Of a DNA stretch of 64,000 nt, positions 10,470 to 23,400 are shown piece after piece. Origin of the DNA: Scolanthus callimorphus (taxonomy: Eukaryota; Cnidaria; Anthozoa; Actiniaria; Edwardsiidae). Position 1 is the first letter of the stretch. Every line of letters starts with the position of its first letter. Under the pieces are notes generated by a model. The model saw only the letters and a program-made list of their open reading frames with translations. It made no database searches and was not told where the DNA came from. A program made the position numbers and the translations under genes. The stretch covers positions 15,107,646 to 15,171,645 of the forward strand of contig CM066919.1 in the NCBI GenBank assembly GCA_033964015.1, read 5' to 3'.

Positions 10470-12060
10470 TAACTACTAGGGGTATGTGTGCAGTGGTAGC
10501 TGCATGGGATAATTGTGTGCGCAATAGTAACTGCATGGGATAATTGTGTGCGCAAAAGTAGCTGCGCGGGGCAATAGTGTGTGCAGTAGTAGCTGCATGG
10601 GGTAATAGTGTGCGCAGTAGTAGCTGCAAGGGTACTCGTGTGCGCAGTAGTAGCTGCAAGGGTAATAGTGTGCGCAGTAGTAGCTGCAAGAGTAATAGTG
10701 TGCGCAGTAGTAGCTGCATGGGGTAATAGTGTGCGCAGTAGTAGCTGCAAGGGTAATAGGGTGCGCAGTAGTAACTGCAAGGGTACTCGTGTGCGCAGTA
10801 GTAGCTGCAAGGGTAATAGTGTGCGCAGTAGTAGCTGCAAGGGTAATAGTGTGCGCAGTAGTAGCTGCATGGGGTAATAGTGTGCGCAGTAGTAGCTGCA
10901 AGGGTAATAGTGTGCGCAGTAGTAGCTGCATGGGGTAATAGTGTGCGCAGTAGTAGCTGCAAGGGTAATAGTGTGCGCAGTAGTAGCTGCATGGGGTAAT
11001 AGTGTGCGCAGTAGTAGCTGCAAGGGTAATAGTGTGCGCAGTAGTAGCTGCATGGGGTAATAGTGTGCGCAGTAGTAGCTGCAAGGGTAATAGTGTGCGC
11101 AGTAGTAGCTGCATGGGGTAATAGTGTGCGCAGTAGTAGCTGCAAGGGTAATAGTGTGCGCAGTAGTAGCTGCATGGGGTAATAGTGTGCGCAGTAGTAG
11201 CTGCAAGGGTAATAGGGTGCGCAGTAGTAGCTGCATGGGGTAATAGTGTGCGCAGTAGTAGCTGCATGGGGTAATAGTGTGCGCAGTAGTAGCTGCACGG
11301 GGTAATAGTGTGCGCAGCGTAGCTGCATGGGATAATAGTGTGCGCAGTAGTAGCTGCAGGGCTAATAATGTGAGCAGTAGTAGCTGCCAGTGTAATAGTG
11401 TGCGCGGTAGTAGCTGCAGGGGTAAAAGTGTGCACAGTAGTAGCTGCAAGGGTAATAGTGTGTGCAGTAGTAGCTGCATGGGGTAATAGTGTGCGCAGTA
11501 GTAGCTGCATGGGGTAATAGTATGCACAGTAGTTGCAAGGGTAATAGTGTGCGCAATAGTAACTACAAGGGGCAATAGTGTGCGCAGTAGTAGTTGCAAG
11601 GGTAATAGTGTGTGCAATAGTCACTACAAGGGGCAATAGTGTGCGCAGTAGTAGCTGCAACGGTAATAGTGTGCGCCGTAGTAGCTGCATGGGGTACTAG
11701 TATGCGCAGTAGTAGCTGCATGGGGTAATAGTGTGCGCAGTAGTAGCTGCACGGGGTAATAGTGTGCGCAGGTAGCTGCATGGAATAATAGTGTGCGCAG
11801 TAGTAGCTGCAGGGCTAATAATGTGCGCAGTAGTCGCTGCCAGTGTAATAGTGTGCACGGTAGTAGCTGCAGGGGTAAAAGTGTGTGCAGTGGTAACTGC
11901 AGGGGTAATGGTATGCGCGCTCAGTAGCAGCTGCAAAGGGTAATCGTGTGCGCAGTAGTAGCTGCATGGGGTAATAGTATGCGCAGTTGTAGCTGCATAG
12001 TGTAATACTGTGGGCATTAGTAACTACAAGGGGTAATATTGTGCACAGTCGTAGCTAATA
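10470..12060. repeat. Minisatellite, 30/31-bp unit
   Basis: About 50 tandem copies of GTAGTAGCTGCAAGGGTAAT + AGTGTGCGCA (30 bp), or the CATGGGG variant (31 bp). Between about 10861 and 11230 the two variants alternate strictly, giving a 61-bp dimeric higher-order repeat. A longer block of variant units near 11287-11450 recurs about 457 bp later at 11744-11900. The units are open in several minus-strand frames, but mixed 30/31 spacing shuffles the frame, so these are not genes. Confidence 0.9.
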
Positions 12061-12362
12061 GGGACATTAGTGTGCGCAGTATTAGCTAAAAAGGGGGATC
12101 GTTGTACGCAGTGGTAGCTATTAGGGTATCTTCGTGACAGTAAGATGTCGGCGATACTCGCTACGGGAGGTGATAATATTCGTAATTGCAGACACGAGGA
12201 ATAAGAGTAGTAACTGCAATGGTTGGTTGGGTGCGCAATATAGATATAGTTGTGGGTGCCTATATAGCAGGCGCAACAGATAACAATGTCAGCATGTCGT
12301 AGTGTCTGCTAATAGCACCATTAGTAATTTCTTTTTCTTCCCCTTTTCACCATCTTGTAGCC
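12061..12362. other. Degraded edge of minisatellite
   Basis: Scattered GTAGTAGCT- and GTGCGCA-like fragments fade into unique sequence. No gene seen. Confidence 0.4.
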
Positions 12363-12923
12363 CGACCGGGTCAAAGTATTAGAAGACAGGGTAAAAGCCA
12401 TGGAATAAGAGAGGGCATCTGAAAGCTGCACTGTCGCATTAGCTTCCTTGAGGCGTTACCTTAACAGGCATATCACAATGTTCGACCGGCTAGAGGTTAT
12501 CGAACTCTTGCAGGCTCTTGTGAGGACATCACGTTCCCAGGCCCATGAGAAAGCGGAGGAGTATCCAGCCGCCCTCGATGAAGTCACTGCTAGGCTCTCG
12601 TCTATCGAGGATGCTCAGCTCCAGCGGTTATTGGTCGGCCTTCTTGGTGACCCATCCGCACCAAAATGGCCAAAGAAGCTGCCTCGATTTTGAAGGGAGG
12701 GACCAAGCCTCAGCCGCTGTTGGGGCGTACCCTCAGGAGGAACTGCTCAGCTCCGTACCAATACGTGCAATGTTATAATTGTTATAAGTGGGGTCGTTAT
12801 GCTAGAAGTTGCCCTCTCCGAACCCAGCAAAGGGAAGGAATTCGGGACGAGGACTGTGGAATGGAGCTCAGTACTAACTTTCCTTATCTGAACTGTACCC
12901 TGGATAATAAAAATAATAGATAA
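12363..12923 (+). pseudogene. Decayed gag-like sequence with zinc-knuckle remnant
   Basis: A charged, helical stretch (12448-12693, including RLEVIELLQALVRTS) is followed, in another frame from about 12699, by QCYNCYKWGRYARSCPLR at about 12768-12820. This resembles the CX2CX4HX4C zinc knuckle of retroelement gag proteins, but the His position is Arg. The switch of frame and internal stops show it is not intact. Likely nucleocapsid part of a retroelement (DIRS-like or similar); assignment uncertain. Confidence 0.45.
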
Positions 12924-13871
12924 TAAAGATATAAACTAGGCAATGAGCTGGGATGTACAACCAGTCTGAATGAATTATAATTAAAGGTTCTTTGCATTTA
13001 CGAAGTTTGCGCTCGTACTTAGACCACCTTTTATACAGCATAATTGTTTGGTTAGTATATTCTTAGGCATCTATTCTCCACCCTTTATCCCTTCGGTGAT
13101 CGGGGGGGCCTTAATAGCGTCCACATGGACATAGTCCAAATCCGGATCACCGAAGGGTTGGGTTCCTTGTGTTTTGGTCTTGTCTCCTTGTTCGTCACCT
13201 TGGCCTTTTCGTTCATTTCTATGCAAATTGCCCCTCATTCTCATCCGCAACAAGAGTTCACCTGGCTAACGGTTAAGGCCGGTGTCGTTTCTCTTCGGGG
13301 CATCTCACAAGGAGCCCAACCCTTCGTTGGTCCTTTCTCCAGAAGTGGTAGTCAAGCCTTGAGAGGTTATGATTTTCGACCCCGATCACTTAAGAGCGGG
13401 AAATATCTATCGTTACTTTCGTGTTTGGGAGAGGTTGTTTTCCGGTTATCTCTGCGGTGAGGGTACTTTCTCAGCGTGATGGGATTGAAGTCGCGAGCAT
13501 TTCTTCCAACCTTTTAAAGGTCAGTTTACGAGCATAAAGCCTGATTTCAGTTCCCCTCCACCTGTGGTGCTTAAGACCTCGCCCAGCCACAAGAACTCCC
13601 GGGTCTCATCGGGAATTTTGTTGATATGTGGAGAAGTGGGCAAAGTCGACCCTCCACACACTTGGTACTACCCCTCACAGTCGAACCGTCCAAGACAAGG
13701 CTGTGCCATGACGAGTGGAATATGGACCTTTGGATTCAAGATCTCCAATTCACGTGAGACCATATCGGTGATCTCCCGCGTTATCTGTTCCCCAGTCAGG
13801 TTCAGACCCCTCGTCTTACACCTTGTTCGGGCTCGAATACAAAGGCATGTCTTTCGTATTCCTCACATGTG
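12924..13871. other. No gene recognised
   Basis: Several frames of about 100 codons but none with a domain or codon pattern I trust. A 13-bp inverted pair (CCCTTCGGTGATC at about 13087 and GATCACCGAAGGG at about 13145) is visible. Confidence 0.35.
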
Positions 13872-14436
13872 CCTTTCTATAAGCTCGGGTTGGCTGTGTC
13901 TAATGCGGTTTGATCATGGGAGTGCCGGACTCGCTCTATACAGACCGACGTGTGGGCTAGGTGTTTATACCTCCCTCTCATGTACCTTTCTATAAGCTCG
14001 GGTTGGCTGTGTCTAATGCGATTCGATCATGAGAGTGCCGGTCTCGCTCTATACAGACCGACGTGTGGGCCAGTTGTTTCTACCTCCCTCTCATGTGCCT
14101 TTCTATAAGCTCGGGTTGGCTGTGTCTAATGCGGTTCGATCATGGGAGTGCCGGTCTCGCTCTATACAGACCGACGTGTGGGCCAGTTGTTTATACCTCC
14201 CTATCATGTGCCTTTCTATAAGCTCGGGTTGGCTGTGTCTAATGCGGTCCGATCCTGGGAGTGCCGGTCTCGCTCTATACAGACCGACGTGTGGGCCAGT
14301 TGTTTATACCTCCCTCTCATGTGCCTTTCTATAAGCTCGGGTTGGCTGTGTCTAATGCGATTCGATCATGGGAGTGCCGGTCTCGCTCTATACAGACCGA
14401 CGTGTGGGCCAGTTGTTTATACCTCCCCCTCATGAG
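13872..14436. repeat. Satellite, five copies of a 113-bp unit
   Basis: The unit starts CCTTTCTATAAGCTCGGGTT; copies begin at 13872, 13985, 14098, 14211 and 14324, an exact 113-bp period. Copies differ at few positions. Because 113 is not a multiple of three, the same sequence appears in rotating frames, making several look-alike short ORFs that are not genes. Confidence 0.9.
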
Positions 14437-14850
14437 AGTGTCCTTCAATCATGTACGCGCGGAAGCGGCACCGTATATTATATGCCTATTAGTAAGCTAG
14501 CGATCCCTGGAGAATAGTCGAGCTGCTCTATGATCCCGACAATTAGGAAATCCACACGTGTATTATATAACAACCAAAGCTGTATTTAAACTGTACGCGT
14601 TGCAGTTCGCATCTCAGAGATTAACACAAAAGTGGACAGTAAAAGTTTATAAAGTTTAACCAACTCTTAAAGATTAGGAATTCTGAGTGATGGGAGGGAT
14701 GTGCTCTTTATTTGGTTCACGCGCACCCGTAGTGCGGACAATAGGGCTTAAGCTTGCAAACGTAGCAAATGACGTGTTACGCGGCAGGAGCGATCACCTC
14801 CCATAACTTAATTCCCGTGACGGGGTAATAGGTATGCAGTGAGGATAAGA
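14437..14850. other. No gene recognised
   Basis: Unique-looking sequence between the 113-bp satellite and the rearranged duplication; nothing recognised. Confidence 0.35.
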
Positions 14851-15395
14851 TACTATTCTCACTGCATACATTATTGCCACGCCACGAAAGAATTTGAACA
14901 ACAACCCAAATATGGAGTCTTGAGAGTCTGCGCGTTGTAGGCAACATGTTTGGCAGCGTGGTTTCACAATCAGTCACCCATTTCCCTGAGTTCGGTTCGC
15001 AAGAAGCTGCCGCCGGGGAGTCAGCAAAGCCGTGAAGTTCACCCACCCACCTCCCCTGGTGGTGGTCGACACCACGCCTCGCATGCTCACCGCATGCCTA
15101 TTACCCGGCAGTCGCGATCACCTCCCATAACTTAATAGGTATGCAGTGAGGATAAGATACTATGAATTTAATTTTATTAAACTATTTTAGATCCAACCCG
15201 TTGAATCGACGTGTCAGCCTTATAATGCCCGTAAGAGTAAGTATGCTTAAATATAATCCGTTTGTTATCATGAATGGAGATAACGTCACCTTGTTTACGG
15301 TTTCTGTATAGATTTCATGTTTATGACTTGTAATGACATTCATTTCTCTCATCTGTTCACTATTATTTAATAAACAATTTTTATAATCTTCAAAT
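14851..15395. repeat. Segment duplicated at 9388-9785, copy 2 (order swapped)
   Basis: 14851-15040 matches 9595-9785 and 15189-15395 matches 9388-9594, both in direct orientation but in reversed order. GGTATGCAGTGAGGATAAGA occurs twice (14831 and 15138) around the first block, suggesting a secondary rearrangement. Confidence 0.65.
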
Positions 15396-15846
15396 TTTCT
15401 ATAGATTTCTTAACCACAGCCTTTTAAAACAACCTTACACTTTTATTTTACTCTTTATCATTGAATGAATATAATGCATACCTGTAAACTCCAGACGTTC
15501 TGAAACCTGGATAATTCGTCGGAACCATCTTGTTTTCCCGTGTCTTTCCCGAACCTTTCCGAATCCATTCCGAAAACCGTCCGAACTCTCTCCGAATCTT
15601 TGCCGATGGCGCGGACTTCGGTTGAATTTTTGTGTCTGACTATGAATCAGAATATGTTGAAAAACCTGGAGATTTGATGTTTTAACCTGGACACCGGGAG
15701 AATTGTTAAAAAACCTGGAGACTCCATGTGAAACCAGGAGATTTGGCAGGTATGATAATGTTGCTCTAAAACCGACAAATTATTTTATATTATTAAACTA
15801 ACTGCTTCATCTTTATACATTCCGTAAACATTCTTATTTATCTTTA

Positions 15847-16037
15847 AGCAATAAAAGTACTTTACGTGTGCTCTCTGCTTTCTTACAAACGCGAGCGGGA
15901 TGTTGGGAGAACTGATCAAAACTTGAAAGACACGAACGGAAGGCGAGTGTCTTTCAAGTTTATCAGTTCGACCAACATTCCCCGAGTGTTTGTAAGAAAC
16001 CAGAGAGCACGCAGAAAGTATTTTTATTGCTTTTAGA
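15847..16037. mobile_element. Hairpin MITE
   Basis: Near-palindrome with about 90-bp arms: AGCAATAAAAGTACTTTACG, GTGCTCTCTG, TTTCTTACAAAC and AACTTGAAAGACAC on the left pair with their complements on the right. The loop is about 15 bp. Foldback element with no coding capacity. Confidence 0.65.
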
Positions 16038-16379
16038 AAATAACATACACACGCGCGACAGCGTTGCGTGACAATCGTGTTTCTCAGGTCTCTTACAAAC
16101 ACGCTTTTTAACCAATCAGAATGCGTACATTCACAATACAACATAGGTGTTATTTTCTAATATATATTACAATCCTTAGCGTCTGTCAAGGAAACGTTTG
16201 TGATTGGCTGTTTTTTTTCCCGCCACTTTTGGCGCGCGTGCGTGCAACACAGGAACGAATTTGAAGATTACGGAGTCTTCCCTCCATTTCTTTTCAGTGA
16301 GAAAATTTCAGGACGTAAATAATTTAAACTTTCTTGTCACAAGGTGACGGGTTATTTTCTGGCTTCATTGAATAAGAGT

Positions 16380-17200
16380 AATCCATTTCCCGAGTCAAAT
16401 CCGAGTCCGAGTCAAATGCGAGCCCGAGTCAAATTTACGAGTCAATGGTAAAAACTGCAATATATGTATATATAACTTATTTAGAATTTGAGTCTAGGGC
16501 TCCAGGTAATTACACTTTGTTTATTTTGGAACTGAATGCATACATCGATACCGTATAACACTTTGACTGTGGCCCGTTTTGTCCTCTTATAAACCTGAGC
16601 TTATCTGCATTACAAGTATTTTAAAAATACCAACTAGCATTCTGCAAGTTAGCTGAAGTCAGGTCTTTCATTCTCATTAAATAATTAATTATAATTGATA
16701 TGCTATATAGTATTTTCACGCGCTTTTTGACACTTAGAAAAGTAGAAACAAAAGAAACCGCAACGTAAAGAGAAGATTCGAGAGCGAACAAAAATACCTT
16801 TGGAGACCTGCTTGAATTATCTAAAATAACGCCTGTTTACCGCTATCAAAATTGTCGATTCTTTTTATATTATGGCCCACTAAAACTCGTATACAGTTGT
16901 TTTGCTATCTGATGATAATGTTATAATTTAAGCGATCTATGGCAATAGACCACTTCTGTCCAAAAATAACCATCGGCGGCGATATGTTGTTATCGAACAT
17001 CAAAACTTGAAAAAAAACATAAGCATGAAAGAAACCTAATTTGTATTTTCTCTGTTAAGCGTATTTTGTGCTAATCAAGCCAGGGAAAAGCCATAGTATA
17101 TTTTAAATGCAGAAATTCCCCATTTTGGAACAAAAATATAGCTGACTCGGACTTTTGACTCGGGCTCGGATTTGACTCGGGAAACCGGTGAACTCCATTG
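16380..17200. mobile_element. TIR element with CCCGAGTCAAATCCGAG ends
   Basis: TTTCCCGAGTCAAATCCGAG near 16390 pairs with CTCGGATTTGACTCGGGAAA near 17165-17184. Between them is AT-rich non-coding sequence. Exact ends and target duplication are unclear. Confidence 0.5.
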
Positions 17201-17234
17201 AATAATGTATGATCTTTTGTGTAATTAGATATAT

Positions 17235-17700
17235 CAAATCTACGATGGATGCTAAAGTCTTAGCTAGCTTTCGTCGGGGTCCTAACCTGAGAGACATGCT
17301 ATACCAGCGCAAACGTATCTCTACTAGTGACCCTAGTGTACCCTTTGGTACCCATCCTTGTGGGAGCAGGGGGTGTCATACGTGACGGGGGAGCTTCTTG
17401 TTGGGTCTGTGACTGGTGACTCGTTTAATACTAACTGCAAAGCTACGTGCGCGTCTAAATGTGTTATTTACTTGGCCACGTGCAGCATTTGTAACAAACA
17501 GTACGTCGGTAACACTACAGAAGAATTGCGCAAGCGAGTCACTGGTCACAGAAACAAGAAAGAATCTGCCTTGTATGGCCATCTTAAATGCCACAATAAC
17601 CTTGAGTTCAATTTTGCATTCAAATTTCTTGTTATTACGTTTTCCGCTACCGAAAGACTTCTAGATCTTGAATGCTTGTGGAAGAAATTTCGGCGGACTA
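17235..17700 (+). pseudogene. Penelope-like element, GIY-YIG endonuclease fragment
   Basis: The plus strand reads RGPNLRDMLYQRK, then GTHPCGSRGCHT at about 17277-17380. After a frame break, NCKATCASKCVIYLATCSIC and NKQYVGNTTEELRKRVTGH follow at about 17421-17556. The C..C..VIYL..C..C..QYVG.T...LR.R...H pattern is the linker plus GIY-YIG domain that ends Penelope-like retroelements. Only this C-terminal piece is present and its frame is broken. Confidence 0.75.
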
Positions 17701-17756
17701 TTTTTACCGTATTTTCTTTTTTTTTTTACACCGAATTTCTTTTTGCGATATAATAA

Positions 17757-17909
17757 AACACTTAATGACTGCATTCCTCGGTTAACAGCGAGTTTTGCTT
17801 TCCCTCGAATCTCGATGTTCGATGATCTCGACTTCGTCTCGGGAAACATCGAGATTCTCGGGAAAACAAAACTCGCTGTTTCCTCGGAAGCAGTCATTAA
17901 GTGTATAAT
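17757..17909. mobile_element. Hairpin MITE
   Basis: ACACTTAATGACTGC, AACAGCGAGTTTTG and ATCTCGATGTT on the left pair with their complements on the right. The 153-bp unit is a foldback element immediately 3' of the Penelope fragment. Confidence 0.65.
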
Positions 17910-18093
17910 GTAGCCCGCGCGGGCTACAATTCAAAAATCGTTGCCCGCACGACATTGCTAGAGCGGGAAATTTCGGAGGGAAAGTTGTTTGTTATTTTGT
18001 TGTGTTTTCTTAAAGGCAGACACGCCCCTCAAGATCTTGGGTCGTTTGTGGTTCTATCAAACCATGCGCTCTATAATCTTACTTACTTAAAGT

Positions 18094-18113
18094 TATTATT
18101 ATTATTATTATTA
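18094..18113. repeat. (TTA)n microsatellite
   Basis: About seven TTA units following a short sequence that may be a SINE tail. Confidence 0.6.
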
Positions 18114-18471
18114 CTTCGCCACCGAGAAAACAAGGATTAGGAGCAATGGGACAAAGGGATTCCATCACAATCAGAAAAAAATGTATTGAAGTAAACGCCT
18201 TCTTTGTACGATATGACGGATATCTGTAAAGGAAGGGAAAGGAACCCTACACATGTTGCATGTGCTTTTTAAATCTTTGTGCGCGCAATGTTCGCTAAGC
18301 GAACAGTAGAGGACACAATAAACTGCTTTGTTTGTTTGTTGTTGTTAAGCCTTTCTCTCCTGCTCACCCTTTCCAGCTGATTCTACTTTTTAATGTGCAA
18401 ATTCTGCGCAAAATGGGCGATTGCAATATCAAAATTTCTGACCTTTTTATAACCAGAGGTGTGGGGTCATA

Positions 18472-18616
18472 TCCATTGGCGTAGCCAGGAGTTTTTCAGA
18501 TGTGGCCATACCACCTGGAAATTGCTGATTAATTTCCATCGACTCTCTGACTCTTACATTTTTCTTATATTCTTCGCGAGCATTTCAGATACGCCATGGC
18601 TACGCCCCTGATATCT
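18472..18616. mobile_element. MITE with GGCGTAGCCAGG ends
   Basis: ATTGGCGTAGCCAGGAG on the left and CATGGCTACGCCCCTGAT on the right are imperfect inverted ends around about 110 bp. The same end type occurs near 31161-31330, 36451-36540 and 61163. Family not determined. Confidence 0.5.
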
Positions 18617-20407
18617 CATCTGGCTGGGGTTAGTGATGGACTTTTTCTTGAATCACACAATGTTCACTTTCAAAATGCATAGTAGAGGATAATATCATCA
18701 CAAGTCTTCCTTTTTTTATATTTTAAATGCTAGGTTTAATAGTCTATTTAGTACCTGCTGACCATTTTATTTTATCATCTCACAGGTAAAATTAACAGAG
18801 GGGTGATAGACAGATAGGCAGGTGGTGCTGGTAGTGTTATTGATCAACACGTTCCAGCTCAGTTCATCTTGTGTGCCAGTGTACTCATGACCTTGTCTAC
18901 TTAACCCTAGCATCAATATCATACATGTGTAAATGGAGCAAAATAGCAAAACTGAAGCCTACCTTTATTAAAGCAAAAGAAACAAATACAACACCCTGAA
19001 TTATGTGAAAACCGAAAAAGAAATATGAATATCTGACCTATATTATAAGGTGTAGGATTTTTAGTTGACAACTGATTATTAATAAAACATGCTGTCACCT
19101 AATCTTACTTCAGGTTTTGCAGAGAACAGGGTTAACAAATTAGTATACTTATCAAACTTTCATTCCCTGCTTCTGACAGAAAGGCAATACAAGGAGACAT
19201 CCCAAATGTATTTCTAGCACGTAAAATAGAACACACAATAAAGTGTTGAGAATCACATAGTGTTATTTTGTCAACTTGTGACCACCTGAGCTGACAGGTA
19301 TGTAAACACAGTGTAAATAACTGCTGATGTAATGCATGTACCACAATATATACTACTTTATATGACACATGTAGTCAAAAATACTGCCTAACAGTTTCCC
19401 AGCTGCACCAACGGCTGTCTGGAATGAAGGTAAGAGGTCAACACACTGTGTACATGCTAACCTGGCACTCCTGTGTGGATGTGCAACACCTTTTTAATAT
19501 GGTTCAGTGAGCCATGAGATGGTTCGATTGTCCTAGTTGCCAAATTGCTCTCCCTCAAAATCACTTTGCCTCAAGCCCCTCCCTTTTTTAGCAAATTATT
19601 GGCACTTCAATAAATTGTACACACTATAAAAATCTTGGCAATGTTGGCTCTTTTATATGGCTAATAATATGATGTCCATACTCTTTGTCATGTTCCAGTT
19701 CACTGGTCCATTCATGATTTCACTCAATACAAGTCACCCAACCATGATGTTAAAAAGGCTACAGAATTGAACACAATATTTTCATTCCCCATAAAAAATC
19801 TTTGATTTTCAATACCATCACTTTATGCTTTGGTTACAAAGGGCTGGACTAAGTCACCTAACTTTGTTGTATTTCTGCTGAGAGTTTATAAGTACAGTAT
19901 GCCAATGGCTGTTAATATGGTATAGGCCATCTTTGCATGCTCCTGCAGTGGGCATGTGTATATTGCCAAATGGGCAGGAAATGCTTGGTCACCAAAGATA
20001 CATTGAGTTTCTCCTTTGAAAAAGTGATTGCAGCTTTTAACTTGTGGCTAGTTGCATAGCAACAGCCAAAGAGACATATCTGCAATCTACTCGATTTTGA
20101 ACAGAAAGCCGGGGTCACTTCATAATTACTGCTAATGCGACTCGTCAAACTGAAGTTCTAATGGATTTTATGCTCTCTTTTATCAAAACCTTGTCGTGTC
20201 GCCACAACCAATACATCATTTTAAAGATAAAATATCAGATTTATCTGCTGTTAAGCTTTTGTAGCAGTTTCATGAAAATTATTTACGGCGCACAGCAAAA
20301 ACCGCGTTTTCGACCGCCCCTGATAAACGCTTTGATAGGCCGCGGTAGTTTACAGGCTTGGCAAATCTGACTGCGCAATATCAATCAGCACATTGTTGTC
20401 TCTCAAA
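18617..20407. other. No gene recognised
   Basis: AT-rich sequence with only short frames. It was searched on the minus strand for further exons of the MTFP1-like gene; none recognised. GTTGCATAGCAAC, an X-box-like motif, occurs at 20051-20063. Confidence 0.35.
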
Positions 20408-23400
20408 GTGTGTCGGGCTTTTTCAATTGAAACAAACTATCGTTCTAAACTGGAGAATATCATTTTTAATTGTAGATTTGTTAGGGTGCTAACCCCTAAG
20501 GCAGGTCTGCCCTTGAATCAACCAATCAGAGACACTATAGCATTTTCCGTGACTGAAGCCGGCAGACCTGGAAGGTTTTAACCAATCAGAGGTGTCAGAT
20601 TTAATTGGCTCCACAGTCCTGTGATAAGAGCGCCAGTCATGCATGAAATGCCTGTTTATTACATTTCAACGCATGTCAACACCTCGTTTAACCTTTATGT
20701 TTTCCTTTATATGTCATAAAAGAAAGCAAATCATGAAATGCAATACAAACTTTCAATAGCTAACTAGAACATAATTCATGGTTTTGTTTCGTCTTTCTAA
20801 AAACAGTGTATATTTCTCACTTGGAAATGTTCTTAGTGTTTTTCGTTCCTTCACTTACAATACAAGTGATTTGAAATCTGTGTGTTCAATTATACAAATA
20901 GTAATTATGCATCGATTGTGGCGCGAGTTTTTGGCGCGCTGTTTTCCCGCAAAATGTTTGTAAAGACCGCACAGCTTCACGAAAAACTGATTATTAATTG
21001 CAGATCTGTTGTATGTCAGAATCTACAATTTAAAGCGTTTAAATCATGGCCTCTTTAAGCGGCAAAGGATCTACTTTTTACTGAGTTAAACAATCGCTAA
21101 ATACTCCACTGACTTGCAGGGTTTTGTCTAGAACGAACTAATAAGCACAGCTAAGCACAGTCCTACCTTCAACCCCGGGCCTGTTACATCGTGTCGTTGT
21201 AAAGCCTTCTTGCAGCGCGAAGTCCAACGGAGGACTCCATTTGTCACAATTTCGTATGAACTATGAGCTTTTCACAACTCTCTTGCACTTTTATCCGTAT
21301 ATGATGATTCTGCCAGAATGTGACCTCTCGGAGTTGAGCTTCTTAATTCTCTGTTAAATTTTAACATCGCTAGGCAGATCTGCCAGTGTTAGTCCAATAA
21401 GACAAAACCACGTAACTTTTGATGACAGTTTCATAGGTCATTATCATGCCTGTCTTATGATAACAGAGCCGTCTTTACTCCCTCTCTGCCCGACCTGCCG
21501 GCAACAGTCACGTTTTTTTCCGGCCTGTTCTTTCCTACGAAAAAAAACTACCAGACATAGAATATACTTTTCTCGCTTTTGGCGTTTTACTCATTGTCGT
21601 TATTTAAGCGCTCAATCAAGTCTCGCTTGTACATGTTTTGATTTTTTTAACAACAATTCTGATTTCTCTTTCTACAATGAATCGAAACAAGTTTTGAGCA
21701 CTCTAAAAAGTTGGCCCGGCCTGACGGTTTTTCGGGGCATAAGTGTCAAGTGTTATTTGCCCGACCTGCCGGTATTCGTCCAATGACCGTCACAGTTCGT
21801 ATGGACTATGGGCTTTTCACAACTCTCCTGCACACCCGTACCAGAATGTGACCTCTCGGAGCTTAATTCTCTGTTAAATTTTAACATCGCTAGGCAGATC
21901 TGCCAGTCTTCGTCCAATAAGACAAAAACACGTAACTTTTGATGACAGTTTCATGGATCATTATCATGCCTGTCTTATGATAACAGAGGTATTTGTTATG
22001 AATATAAACCCTCCTCTGCCCGACCTGCCGGCAACAGTCACGTTTCCCGGCCTGTTCTTTCTTCCGAAAAAAAAAAAGACTACCCGACATTAGGAGATTT
22101 GCTGTAAAAGAATACCACGATAGAAGAATAAACTATGTTTTTTTCTCGCTTCTATTCGGCACAAGCGAGACTTGATTGAGCGCTTAAATAATGGCAATCA
22201 GTAAAACGCCAAAAGAAGCGAGAAAAGTATATTCTTCTATGTCTGGTAGTTTTTTTTTCGTAGGAAAGAACAGGCCGGAAAAAAACGTGACTGTTGCGGG
22301 CAGGTCGGGCAGAGAGGGCAGAGAGGGAGTAAAGACGGCTCTGTTATCATAAGACAGGCATGATAATGACCCATGAAACTGTCATCAAAAGTTACGTGGT
22401 TTTGTCTTATTGGACTAACACTGGCAGATCTGCCTAGCGATGTTAAAATTTAACAGAGAATAAGAAGCTCAACTCACATTCTGGCAGAATCATCATATAC
22501 GGATAAAAGTGCAAGAGAGTTGTGAAAAGCTCATAGTTCATACGAAATTGTGACAAATGGAGTCCTCCGTTGGATTTCGCGCTGCAACAAGGCTTTACAA
22601 CGACACGACGTAACAGGCCCGGGGTTGAAGGTAGGACTGTGCTTAGCTGTGCTTATTAGTTCGTTCTAGACAAAACCCTACAAGTCAGTGGAGTATTTAG
22701 CGATTGTTTAACTCAGTAAAAAGTAGATCCTTCTAACATACAAGAGATCTGCAATTAATAATCAGTTTTTCGTCAAAATGTGCGGTCTTTACAAACATTT
22801 TGCGGAAAAACAGCGCGCCAAAAACTCGCGCCACAATCGATGCATAATTACTATTTGTATAATTGAACACACAGATTTCAAATCACTTGTATTGTAAGTG
22901 AAGGAACTAAAAACACTAAGAACATTTCCAGTGAGAAATATACACTGTTTAAAAAGACGAAACAAAACCATGAATTATGTTCTAGTTAGCTATTGAAAGT
23001 TTGTATTGCATTTCAGGATTTGCTTTCTTTTATGACATATAAAGGAAAGCATAAAGGTTAAACGAGGTGTTGACATGCGTTTAAATGTAATAAACAGGCA
23101 TTTCACGCATGACTGGCGCTCTTATCACAGGACTGTGGAGCCAATTGAATCTGACACCTCTGATTGGTTAAAACCTTCCAGGTCTGCCGGCTTCAGTCAC
23201 GAAAAATGCTATAGTGTCTCTGATTGGTTGAATCAAGGGCAGACTTGCCTTAGGGGTTAGGACCCTAACAAATCTACAATTAAAAATGATATTCTCCAGT
23301 TTAGAACGATAGATTGTTTTGAAGGCTTTGTTTAGGAATGATCGAATGAAGTTCATCTCGTGTTTAATAGTTAACTGGGACCCTATTGTGATGAATATTT

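Noticed and set aside
10372..11690. Long minus-strand reading frames of 318-406 codons
   Set aside because: They are made of the 30/31-bp minisatellite read in shifting frames; three frames are open over the same array and no non-repeat domain is present.
13872..14436. Possible CRISPR array or protein repeats
   Set aside because: The units are tandem without distinct spacers, in eukaryotic DNA; 113 bp is not a multiple of three.
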